From an uncultured Acidobacteriota bacterium (lineage in GTDB: Bacteria; Acidobacteriota; Terriglobia; Bryobacterales; Bryobacteraceae): 10,436 nt of DNA. The position numbers were made by a program, and so were the translations under genes. Shown one piece after another: positions 1 to 5,734 of this stretch (position 1 is the stretch's first letter; each line of letters starts with the position of its first letter). The stretch lies in contig CALFYN010001160.1 of assembly GCA_937952345.1 (NCBI GenBank), forward strand, positions 1 through 10,436, in the 5' to 3' direction. The notes below the pieces were generated by a model. The model was given only the letters and a program-made list of their open reading frames with translations, was not told the DNA's origin and did no database searches.

Positions 1-22
1 AACTTCGCCGATAAGCACCTGC

Positions 23-29
23 GGAGGAG
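23..29 (+). promoter_or_regulatory. Strong ribosome binding site of fliD
   Basis: GGAGGAG is a near-perfect anti-16S match nine bases before the ATG at 39. It fixes the fliD start. The 22 bases before it hold no visible gene or promoter. Confidence 0.8.
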
Positions 30-38
30 TACGCCGCA

Positions 39-1400
39 ATGAGTTTCGCCCCACTGACGTTCACCGGCATCAGCAGCTTCTCGGAAGATTTCCAGACCAT
101 CCTCAATCGCGCGACGCAGATCGCGAGCCTGCCCATCACCGCCCTGCAGAACCAGCAGAAGGACTTGCTGCAGCAAAAGCTACTGGTGACGAACCTGAGC
201 GGCGCCGTCGATTCTCTCGCCAGCAGCGTCAGCGCGCTGGGCACGCTCGGTGATAACAAAGCTCTTTCCGCCTCCAGCTCCAATACCGCCAAAGTCACCG
301 CTTCGAACGTGAACTCCTCCGCCCCGGCCAACTACAACATCACCGAAATCACCTCCGTCGCCAAGGCGGCCGCGGAGACTTCCGTCAGCGGCTATGCGGA
401 TTCGAATGCGGCGGCCGTATCGAGCACCGGAACCGTGCAACTCACCGTCGGCTCCAGCAATTACACCATCGATCTCACGGGCAAAAACAACCTCACCGGG
501 CTGCGCGACGCCATCAACAATCTCGGGGCCGGCGTCACGGCCAGCGTGCTCACCACCGGCACCGGAGCCAACCCTTACTATCTCTCCGTCACCGCCAACA
601 GCACGGGCGCTACTACGCTCGAACTGCGTGACGACCCCACCGGGGCGAACACAAACCTGCTCACCGCCAGCAATCAGGGCGCCAATACCGAATTCCTGCT
701 GAACGGCGTGCTCGTCAGCAAGAAGACCACGTTTATCAATGACGTGGTTCCCGGGGTCACCTTCAACATCCTCGCCACCACGGATGTGGATGAGTCCGTC
801 ACGGTGAACATTGCTTCTGACCGGTCGAAGGTCTCCACCGCCCTGCAAAGCTTCGTCGCCAACTACAACGCGGTGCGCGAGCAGCTCAACGCCCAGATCG
901 GCAGCGGCGCCGGCCTGCTCAGCGGCGATTTTCTCATCCGCGAAGTGCAAAGCCGGCTGCGCAGCGTCACGTCTTACGAAGGCGGCGACGGGTCCATCAC
1001 CAGCCTCGGCGCGCTGGGCGTCGAATTCGACAGGGATGGCGTCGCCAGCCTCAACTCCGACGTCTTCAACGCTCTCACCTCCGGCCAGATCAGTGACTCG
1101 TTCTCCTTCCTCGGCTCCAGTTCCACGGGCTTCGGCGGCCGCGCCTCTCTGCTCACCACGGTCAGCGATGCGGTCACCGGGCTGGCCAAGATCCAGCTCG
1201 ACAAGTACGAGGAAACCGACAGCCGGATCAGTGAGCAGGTGGCCAAGCTCAGTGAGCGCCTTTCCACCATGCAATTGACGCTTTCCGCCAAACTGCAAGC
1301 CGCCGATTCGCTGCTCGCCAGCCTGCAATCGCAACAAAGCGTGCTCGATGCTTCCATCCAGAGTTTGAATTATTCCCTCTACGGCAGAAAGGACGGCTAA
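39..1400 (+). CDS. fliD: Flagellar hook-associated protein 2 (filament cap)
   Basis: This protein of 453 residues caps the growing flagellar filament outside the cell and helps flagellin subunits fold into place. The N-terminal part (about residues 8-105) has the FliD_N pattern: a GISSFSEDFQTIL-type opening, then a long helix rich in Gln/Lys/Leu (QNQQKDLLQQK). The middle is Ser/Thr/Ala/Asn-rich beta material (about 110-260), as usual for the exposed FliD domains. The C-terminal part (about 265-445) matches FliD_C and ends in a long helical coiled-coil-like stretch, which packs with flagellin-type proteins. Length is normal for the family. The ATG at 39 is well supported by GGAGGAG at 23-29, nine bases upstream. 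A second flagellar-type gene follows directly. The assignment rests on overall family pattern; no single catalytic motif exists. Confidence 0.93.
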   Translation: MSFAPLTFTGISSFSEDFQTILNRATQIASLPITALQNQQKDLLQQKLLVTNLSGAVDSLASSVSALGTLGDNKALSASSSNTAKVTASNVNSSAPANYNITEITSVAKAAAETSVSGYADSNAAAVSSTGTVQLTVGSSNYTIDLTGKNNLTGLRDAINNLGAGVTASVLTTGTGANPYYLSVTANSTGATTLELRDDPTGANTNLLTASNQGANTEFLLNGVLVSKKTTFINDVVPGVTFNILATTDVDESVTVNIASDRSKVSTALQSFVANYNAVREQLNAQIGSGAGLLSGDFLIREVQSRLRSVTSYEGGDGSITSLGALGVEFDRDGVASLNSDVFNALTSGQISDSFSFLGSSSTGFGGRASLLTTVSDAVTGLAKIQLDKYEETDSRISEQVAKLSERLSTMQLTLSAKLQAADSLLASLQSQQSVLDASIQSLNYSLYGRKDG

Positions 1401-1748
1401 TTGCCCGAACTGAACGACATTCTCAAGGAACTCGAAACCGTGGATGCCGACCTGGCAAAAGCCGACAACGGCGACTTCGCCCGGTTTTCCGCTGTACTGG
1501 AGAAACGAAACCGGCTGATCGGCCAGGCCACCGCCGCCATCGACGCCCTGCGCCAGCCCACGGCCGAACAACAGATCGCCCTGCGCCGCTCCCGCGAGGC
1601 AGGCGTTGCCGCCATGCGCCAGTTGATCCTCGCCAAACACCTGCTGTCAACCGAGATCGCTTCGCTCAAACAGGAACAACGGTTGTGGGATACGGTGTCG
1701 GCCCAGGTAAGTGCTGCACCGCAGCAGCGGGTTGATGTGAAGGGGTGA
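1401..1748 (+). CDS. Small helical protein, likely FliT/FlgN-like flagellar chaperone
   Basis: A 115-residue, almost entirely helical, charged protein whose TTG start follows the fliD stop codon with no gap (TAA then TTG). AAAGGA at 1388-1393 lies seven bases before the TTG and supports this rare start; there is no in-frame ATG near the front. Regular heptad-like Leu/Ile/Ala spacing is seen at about residues 4-60 and 75-105, as in flagellar export chaperones of the FliT/FlgN type, which hold FliD or hook-associated proteins before export. The function is inferred from position behind fliD, size and helical make-up; sequence conservation in these chaperones is too low to prove it by eye. No fliS lies between, although fliD-fliS-fliT is the common order. 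The last dozen residues look disordered. Confidence 0.7.
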   Translation: MPELNDILKELETVDADLAKADNGDFARFSAVLEKRNRLIGQATAAIDALRQPTAEQQIALRRSREAGVAAMRQLILAKHLLSTEIASLKQEQRLWDTVSAQVSAAPQQRVDVKG

Positions 1749-1793
1749 AGCATCAGAGACGCTGCAAGCATTGGGTTCTTGCGTCGCATCCAC

Positions 1794-1802
1794 TGGTATG
1801 AT
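1794..1802 (+). promoter_or_regulatory. Candidate extended -10 promoter of the VapB-like gene
   Basis: TGG followed by TATGAT (1797-1802) gives an extended -10 element, five of six bases matching TATAAT. No good -35 lies 16-18 bases upstream. Transcription would start near 1809, about 12 bases before the antitoxin ATG at 1821. It lies in the only intergenic gap after the flagellar pair (1749-1820), where the antitoxin needs its own promoter. Weak by itself. Confidence 0.3.
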
Positions 1803-1820
1803 GGTGGCGAGGGCGTCGCC

Positions 1821-2051
1821 ATGTCGGAGCAAGTTCAATCTATCGTGGAGGCCGTTCGCAGCTTGACTACCGAGCAGCGTAGGGAACTAATGGAGGCATT
1901 GGCCACCTTCGAAACCTCCCGCACGCCGATCTCCGCCAGCCGCAGGGAACTCGTCCAAGCGATCAAAGGCAAGTACCGCAAGGTTCCCACATCGAGTGAG
2001 TCGTTCATGAGCCGGAAAAGGGAAGATCTCGCCCTGGAATCCAGATCGTGA
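1821..2051 (+). CDS. VapB-like antitoxin, orphaned by decay of its toxin
   Basis: A 76-residue protein starting at the ATG at 1821 (MSEQVQSIVEAV...), preceded by a purine-rich GGCGAGGGCG stretch. The frame is open further up, to 1779, but that extension resembles no protein and overlaps the candidate promoter. The N-terminal half is helical with LTTEQRRELMEAL. The C-terminal half has the tail IKGKYRKVPTSSESFMSRKRED, typical of small antitoxins paired with PIN-domain RNases in cyanobacteria, planctomycetes and acidobacteria; there the C-terminus wraps round and inhibits VapC. Its stop overlaps the GTG start of a vapC remnant (GTGA, 2048-2051), the normal translational coupling of such pairs. 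Since the toxin is destroyed, the antitoxin is now an orphan; it may neutralise a related toxin elsewhere or simply be decaying. Family call inferred from pattern and context. Confidence 0.72.
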   Translation: MSEQVQSIVEAVRSLTTEQRRELMEALATFETSRTPISASRRELVQAIKGKYRKVPTSSESFMSRKREDLALESRS

Positions 2052-2177
2052 TCTTTGTCCTCGATGCGAGCGCTATGATCGCGTCCCTTCGCGGCGAGTC
2101 CGGCGCCGATGCAGTAGGCTGATTGTTTCGCCATCGAGTTGGCCGACGACATCGTTAAAGGTACGCCTGTCGTCACC
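2048..2177 (+). pseudogene. vapC PIN-domain toxin remnant with internal deletion
   Basis: From the GTG at 2048 the frame reads VIFVLDASAMIASLRGE and on to GADAV, the start of a PIN-domain ribonuclease with its first catalytic Asp (LDAS). It stops at TGA 2120-2122, after 24 residues. In another frame, beginning at 2118, the sequence reads ADCFAIELADDIVKGTPVVT, which matches the conserved C-terminal part of PIN toxins (the 'ADCFAIALA...VVT' region with another acidic active-site residue). The two pieces meet at about 2113-2118 with a frameshift, so roughly 70-80 central residues of a usual 125-135 residue toxin are gone. The C-terminal piece breaks off after VVT at about 2177, where sequence resembling the end of the radical SAM gene begins. 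No functional RNase can be made. Both halves are short, but their order and spacing make chance unlikely. Confidence 0.75.
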
Positions 2178-2266
2178 CTCAAAAATATGGCGTCGAATTC
2201 GGCGTATTCAGCGCCTCTTCGTCTTACCCTGCGTCGCAGCCGGTTCAGCCGCGGCCGCCCCCGGAC
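2174..2266 (-). pseudogene. Degenerate duplicate of the 3' end of the radical SAM gene
   Basis: Three short blocks match the radical SAM gene at 2997-4232 in the same order and orientation. Block 1: 2218-2265 against 3259-3306, about 42 of 48 bases identical. Block 2: 2187-2217 against 3121-3153, with an identical 15-base core (aattcggcgtattca). Block 3: 2174-2187 against 2992-3004, covering the last codon and stop. Read on the minus strand, block 1 gives PGAAAAEPAATQGKTK against PGAASAEPASAQGKTK in the intact protein. After a frame change, block 2 gives ALNTPN as in the intact protein, and the frame closes with Phe-stop as the intact gene does. About 105 bases (the first SPASM cysteines) and about 115 bases (the last SPASM cysteines) are missing. 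An open frame of 30 codons (2208-2300, ATG right after the toxin stop, Lys/Arg/Ala-rich) crosses block 1; I doubt it is a real gene. Confidence 0.7.
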
Positions 2267-2303
2267 GTGACTTGCGCCGGGTGGATTTCGGTTTCTTCAT
2301 TGG

Positions 2304-2549
2304 CTACTTGGGATGAGGAACGATGCGAAGGATGACGTAAGTGTCGTCCACGATCTTAAAGAAGAATCTCCAGGCCTGGTTCACTCGGCCCTGACAGATG
2401 TCGCGGGTTTCATCGATCTTCTTTGCACGGACAGAGGGGTGTCGCAGGTTGGAGGACAGCAAGCGGGCCTGCTTGTCAAAGGCTTTCTGCACGGCTAAGG
2501 GCGCGTAATTGTAATCCTCTTTGGAACGATCCGTGTGTTGCCACGTCAT
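2304..2549 (-). CDS. RelE/ParE-type toxin of a type II toxin-antitoxin system
   Basis: An 81-residue basic protein with the compact RelE/ParE look: N-terminal helices carrying LAVQKAFDKQARLLSSN, then HPSVRAKK, then the beta-sheet core WRFFFKIVDDTYVILRIVPHPK. The W-R-F-x-F strand, the Y-V-I-L-R-I strand and the final HPK are the usual fingerprint of this acidobacterial/cyanobacterial subfamily. RelE members cut mRNA on the ribosome and ParE members poison gyrase; the sequence does not tell which applies. The ATG at 2549 overlaps the antitoxin stop (ATGA, 2546-2549), which marks translational coupling; no separate ribosome site is visible. The frame is intact and the length normal, so the toxin is probably functional. 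A 30-codon frame begins three bases after its stop but overlaps a gene remnant. Confidence 0.85.
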   Translation of the reverse strand: MTWQHTDRSKEDYNYAPLAVQKAFDKQARLLSSNLRHPSVRAKKIDETRDICQGRVNQAWRFFFKIVDDTYVILRIVPHPK

Positions 2550-2860
2550 CGTGGTCGAGTTTTCTGTCGGCGGGCGGTCTTCTTGCCGGACTTTAATGAG
2601 GCCAGCATTTTGTCAACCGTATCAAACCGCCGGGAAACTCGACCTTTGCGGAGATCATCCAGACCTTCAGCGATCTGAGCGTCAATGATCTTGCGTTGCT
2701 CGGGCGTGTACTCATCATCGGCCGGTGGCAATTTCGGAATGATCGTAACGATGCCGCCACTGGCCTTGATCTCTACCTGGTCGCCAGCGCGAAAGCCAAC
2801 CTTCCGCCGGACACTCGGCGGCAGGATACTGCGCATCTCGTTGGTGAGGGTGATCGTCAT
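2546..2860 (-). CDS. AbrB-fold antitoxin, partner of the RelE/ParE-type toxin
   Basis: A 104-residue protein from the ATG at 2860. Residues 1-45 form an AbrB/MazE/SpoVT swapped-hairpin DNA-binding domain: MTITLTNEMRSILPPSVRRK, then VGFRAGDQVEI, then GGIVTIIPK. Residues 50-90 (EYTPEQRKIIDAQIAEGL, then GRVSRRFDTVDKMLASLK) are the helical toxin-binding tail seen in antitoxins of RelE/ParE-type pairs; the end is Lys/Arg-rich. The frame is open for 40 more codons upstream, but these are not protein-like and would swallow the promoter region, so the ATG that begins the hairpin was chosen. The ribosome site is poor. By family rule it binds and inhibits the toxin and represses its own operon with it; a palindrome at 2883-2893 is a candidate operator. 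Confidence 0.83.
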   Translation of the reverse strand: MTITLTNEMRSILPPSVRRKVGFRAGDQVEIKASGGIVTIIPKLPPADDEYTPEQRKIIDAQIAEGLDDLRKGRVSRRFDTVDKMLASLKSGKKTARRQKTRPR

Positions 2861-2882
2861 GGGCGTAGGGTTAATGCTCTTG

Positions 2883-2893
2883 CACTGGCAGTG
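2883..2893. promoter_or_regulatory. Palindrome, candidate operator of the toxin-antitoxin operon
   Basis: CACTG-g-CAGTG is a perfect five-base inverted repeat around one central base. It overlaps the candidate -10 element at 2890-2895. Autoregulated toxin-antitoxin operons usually carry such a site under their promoter for the antitoxin dimer. It is short enough to occur by chance; position is the main argument. Confidence 0.3.
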
Positions 2894-2918
2894 TAGCATC
2901 CGGAGGGGAATCTGGGAA
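2890..2918 (-). promoter_or_regulatory. Candidate promoter of the toxin-antitoxin operon
   Basis: On the minus strand, TTCCCA (2918-2913), a 17-base spacer and TACACT (2895-2890), with TG one base before the -10, form a plausible extended -10 sigma-70 promoter. It lies about 30 bases before the antitoxin start at 2860, inside the 136-base gap (2861-2996) between this operon and the radical SAM gene. The -35 matches consensus at four of six positions, so support is moderate. Confidence 0.35.
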
Positions 2919-2996
2919 GAGCGAGTCTCTGCCCTTCTTTGCCGTCCGCGCATCAGAGCAGGCTTTCGCGACCCACGCACCCATCCCCCACAACCC

Positions 2997-4232
2997 TCAA
3001 AATATCTTGCCCGCCAACCGGTCCTTCACCCGCCGTTGCAATTCCTCCACCTCTACCTCCGGGAACATCGCACAAATCGTGCACGGATACACCAGCTTCC
3101 CCGTCAGCAATCCATTCCGCATGGCGATCAAATTCGGCGTATTCAACGCCTCAGCAAATTTTCCGGCCGGCACCGGCTTCTCATCCCGATACATACAACA
3201 CGGCCCCAACTGGTGCGACGCGTACAAATACGCCTCCGTCCACGGCATGACACAATTTTTCGTCTTGCCCTGCGCCGAAGCCGGCTCAGCCGAAGCCGCC
3301 CCCGGAGCCGGTTCCAGCACCGTCAGCGCCTTGCTCAGCACCGGCTTGCTCCCTTCCTGCTCCGTCACCACCGTGCGAATCCGCATCACCACGCCGCTGC
3401 CCTGCAGCGCGCTTTCCACCGTCGGCAGCAGCGCAAACCACTTGCCCGCCGCCTTCGCCATTTCTCTACCCCGTTCCACCGACTCGCGCGCCGCGGCCAG
3501 TTTGTCCGGCGGCAGCGTGCCCACCGAATCCACCGCAAACCCGTCCGGCAGATCATCCAGCTTCGACAATTCCGAAATCTGAAAATGATCAATGCCCACG
3601 GCAATCCCCATCGCCACCCACTGGTCCGTCATCCCGATGGTTTTATCCGTCGCCACGGCGTTCCAGATCAGATACGGAATCCGCCGTCCCTCCTTCAGAC
3701 ACACCGCACGGATGCGTGCGATGTTGTGCAGAAACGTGGCGAAATCGCCGCCCTTGCGGATGGCGGCATACAACGCCGCATCCACCGTATCGCAACTCGT
3801 ATTGATTTCCGTGCACAGCGAAAGCGCCCGCACCGCGCGCTCGGTCAGCGGCTTGGCAAGATTGGTGATGATGGATACCTCAATCCCGCTCTCGATGAAT
3901 TGGAATAGATAATCGTCCCAATTCTTCACAATTGTGGTTTCCCCACCGCCGGAGATTTGAACCCTCTTCACCCCCAGCGTCCGGAACTCCTCAAGCAGCG
4001 ACGGAAACACCTCCAGATCAAGGTCTTCCTTCTCATGCCACGGACGGCTGACCGCGCAGTAGGTGCACTTCAGATTACAGCGCGTGGTGAACTCAAGCGT
4101 TACCTTCTCCAGCTTTTCCAGATGCAACAACGGATCGATGCCCAGCGATGGAACCACAGTATCGCCTCCGAAAATCTTCTTCCGATAGTAGCGCGATTTA
4201 GAGAGCACCCGCGTCTGAATCCGTCCCCACAC
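2997..4232 (-). CDS. Radical SAM protein with C-terminal SPASM-type domain, substrate unknown
   Basis: With the GTG at 4232 the protein has 411 residues. Residues 52-59 hold the CxxxCxxC motif (CNLKCTYC) for the radical SAM 4Fe-4S cluster, followed by a Gly-rich SAM contact (ISGGGETT) and a TIM-barrel-like core. The C-terminus has a SPASM/twitch-like set of cysteines: C327 in CVMPW, C345-C346 in GPCCMYRD, and C384 and C387 in YPCTIC, which should bind auxiliary Fe-S clusters. An Ala/Pro-rich linker (PGAASAEPASAQGKTK) sits just before C327. SPASM enzymes modify peptides, proteins or small molecules; no precursor peptide gene is visible here. The start is uncertain: the frame is open to a TTG at 4304, inside the divergent permease gene, and a GTG at 4208 is possible. 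Residues from about 4244 down (WYQLWVWGRIQTRVLSKSRYYRKK) look like genuine protein, so 4232 or slightly upstream is preferred; no clear ribosome site. A decayed copy of its 3' end lies at 2174-2266. Confidence 0.88.
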   Translation of the reverse strand: MWGRIQTRVLSKSRYYRKKIFGGDTVVPSLGIDPLLHLEKLEKVTLEFTTRCNLKCTYCAVSRPWHEKEDLDLEVFPSLLEEFRTLGVKRVQISGGGETTIVKNWDDYLFQFIESGIEVSIITNLAKPLTERAVRALSLCTEINTSCDTVDAALYAAIRKGGDFATFLHNIARIRAVCLKEGRRIPYLIWNAVATDKTIGMTDQWVAMGIAVGIDHFQISELSKLDDLPDGFAVDSVGTLPPDKLAAARESVERGREMAKAAGKWFALLPTVESALQGSGVVMRIRTVVTEQEGSKPVLSKALTVLEPAPGAASAEPASAQGKTKNCVMPWTEAYLYASHQLGPCCMYRDEKPVPAGKFAEALNTPNLIAMRNGLLTGKLVYPCTICAMFPEVEVEELQRRVKDRLAGKIF

Positions 4233-4273
4233 CCAAAGCTGGTACCATTGTTCGTTTATTCCACAAGGATGCT

Positions 4274-4280
4274 GGAGGAG
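4274..4280 (+). promoter_or_regulatory. Strong ribosome binding site of the amino acid permease
   Basis: GGAGGAG ends five bases before the ATG at 4286 and fixes that start. The gap 4233-4285 is shared by two divergent genes and has an AT-richer patch (about 4247-4262) that may hold promoter elements; none is clear enough to call. Confidence 0.75.
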
Positions 4281-4285
4281 TCGGA

Positions 4286-5734
4286 ATGAGTCTTTTCGCC
4301 ACAAAATCTGTGGAGCAGATCCGTGCCGAGAGCGAAGGAGAGCACGGGCTCAAACGCACGCTCGGTCCCGTGCAACTGGTTGCCCTCGGGATCGGAGCCA
4401 TCATCGGAGCCGGCCTGTTCTCTCTCACCGGCATCGCCGCCTCGCATCACGCCGGACCGGCCGTGACTCTCTCCTTCATGCTCGCTGCCTTCGGTTGCGC
4501 GTTCGCCGGGCTCTGCTACAGCGAGTTTTCCACCATGATCCCCATCGCCGGCAGCGCCTACACCTACTCCTACGCCACCATGGGCGAACTGCTCGCCTGG
4601 GTCATCGGCTGGGATCTGGTGCTCGAATACGCCGTCGGCGCAGCCACTGTCGCCGTCAGTTGGTCCAGCTATGTGGACTCCCTCCTCAAAGACTTCGGCA
4701 TTATCCTTCCCTGGCAATTCGTCAACTCCCCCTTCACGAAAACCACTCTCGCCGACGGCCAGGTGTTACACGGGGTGATCAACATCCCCGCCATCCTTGT
4801 TGTCATCGCCGTCTCCAGCGTGCTGATCATCGGCATCCAGGAATCGGCCCGCGTCAATGCCGTCATCGTGGTGATGAAGGTAACAGTCGTGGTGATCTTC
4901 ATCCTCTTCGGATGGGGCTACATCAATCAAGCCAACTACGTCCCCTATATCCCCGAAAACACCGGCCAATCCGGACACTTCGGCTACAGCGGCGTGCTCC
5001 GCGCGGCAGGCGTGGTCTTCTTCGCCTTCATCGGATTCGACGCCGTATCCACAGCCGCCCAGGAAGCCAAACGCCCGCAACGCGACATGCCCATCGGCAT
5101 CATCGGCTCGCTCGTCGTCTGCACCCTGCTCTATGTGCTGTTCGCCCACGTGCTCACCGGCATCGTGCCCTACAAGGAACTGGATTCCGCCGCCCCTGTT
5201 GCCGTCGCCATCGACCGCACACCCTACCAATGGCTGAAGACGGCCATCAAGCTCGCCATCATCGCCGGCTACACCTCAGTGATCCTCGTCATGCTGCTCG
5301 GCCAGAGCCGCGTCTTCTATTCGATGTCACGCGACGGCCTGCTGCCCAAGCTCTTCAGCGACATCCACCCCAAGTTCCGCACTCCCTGGCGCAGCAACCT
5401 GATGTTCATGGCCTTCGTGGGCGCCTTCGCCGCCTTCGCTCCCATTCAAATCGTCGGTGAGATGACGTCCATCGGCACGCTGTTCGCCTTCGTGCTCGTA
5501 TCCATTGGCATCCTTGTGATGCGCAAGACACACCCTGATCTGCCGCGCCCGTTCCGCACCCCGCTGGTACCCCTGGTGCCGATTCTCGGTATCCTCGCAA
5601 ACCTCGGGCTGATGGCCGGACTCGGCCTCGAAAACTGGTTGCGGCTTTTCATCTGGATGGCGCTTGGTTTCGCAATCTACTTCGGCTACAGCCGGCACAA
5701 AAGCAACCTGCAGCGCTCGCTCGCTAAGAAATAG
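4286..5734 (+). CDS. APC-superfamily amino acid permease (CAT/YfnA-like)
   Basis: A 482-residue inner-membrane protein that should import amino acids by proton- or cation-coupled transport. After a short cytoplasmic head (SVEQIRAESEGEHGLKRTLGP, without obvious hydrophobicity), TM1 carries the family's unwound substrate-binding motif GIGAIIGAGLF (residues 35-45). TM2 and TM3 show GPAVTLSFMLAAF and the conserved YSEFSTMIPIAGSAYTYSY. The TM6 region reads FFAFIGFDAVSTAAQEAKRP, as in bacterial relatives of cationic amino acid transporters, and is followed by RDMPIGI. I count about 12 hydrophobic segments. Length and motif order suit the CAT-like branch; the exact substrate cannot be told. The gene runs divergently from the radical SAM gene, and its last 11 bases overlap the end of lysK on the other strand (5724-5734), so the two transcripts are antisense at their ends. 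No terminator hairpin is visible there. Confidence 0.92.
   Translation: MSLFATKSVEQIRAESEGEHGLKRTLGPVQLVALGIGAIIGAGLFSLTGIAASHHAGPAVTLSFMLAAFGCAFAGLCYSEFSTMIPIAGSAYTYSYATMGELLAWVIGWDLVLEYAVGAATVAVSWSSYVDSLLKDFGIILPWQFVNSPFTKTTLADGQVLHGVINIPAILVVIAVSSVLIIGIQESARVNAVIVVMKVTVVVIFILFGWGYINQANYVPYIPENTGQSGHFGYSGVLRAAGVVFFAFIGFDAVSTAAQEAKRPQRDMPIGIIGSLVVCTLLYVLFAHVLTGIVPYKELDSAAPVAVAIDRTPYQWLKTAIKLAIIAGYTSVILVMLLGQSRVFYSMSRDGLLPKLFSDIHPKFRTPWRSNLMFMAFVGAFAAFAPIQIVGEMTSIGTLFAFVLVSIGILVMRKTHPDLPRPFRTPLVPLVPILGILANLGLMAGLGLENWLRLFIWMALGFAIYFGYSRHKSNLQRSLAKK

Noticed and set aside
180..1640. Long open frame (486 codons) antisense to fliD and its neighbour
   Set aside because: It lies wholly opposite two well-supported genes, has a Gly/Ala/Val/Arg/Asp-rich composition typical of a GC-rich shadow frame, and shows no family motif.
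2685..3908. Long plus-strand frame (407 codons) across the antitoxin and radical SAM genes
   Set aside because: Rich in Arg/His/Pro/Leu with no domain; it is the mirror of the radical SAM gene, whose cysteine motifs are clear.
4233..4304. Radical SAM start at TTG 4304
   Set aside because: It would run into the divergent permease gene and across that gene's strong ribosome site; the first residues are not protein-like. The residues just upstream of 4232 remain possible.
4495..5460. Second plus-strand frame (321 codons) inside the permease gene
   Set aside because: Same-strand off-frame shadow, dominated by Arg and His; the permease frame has all family motifs.
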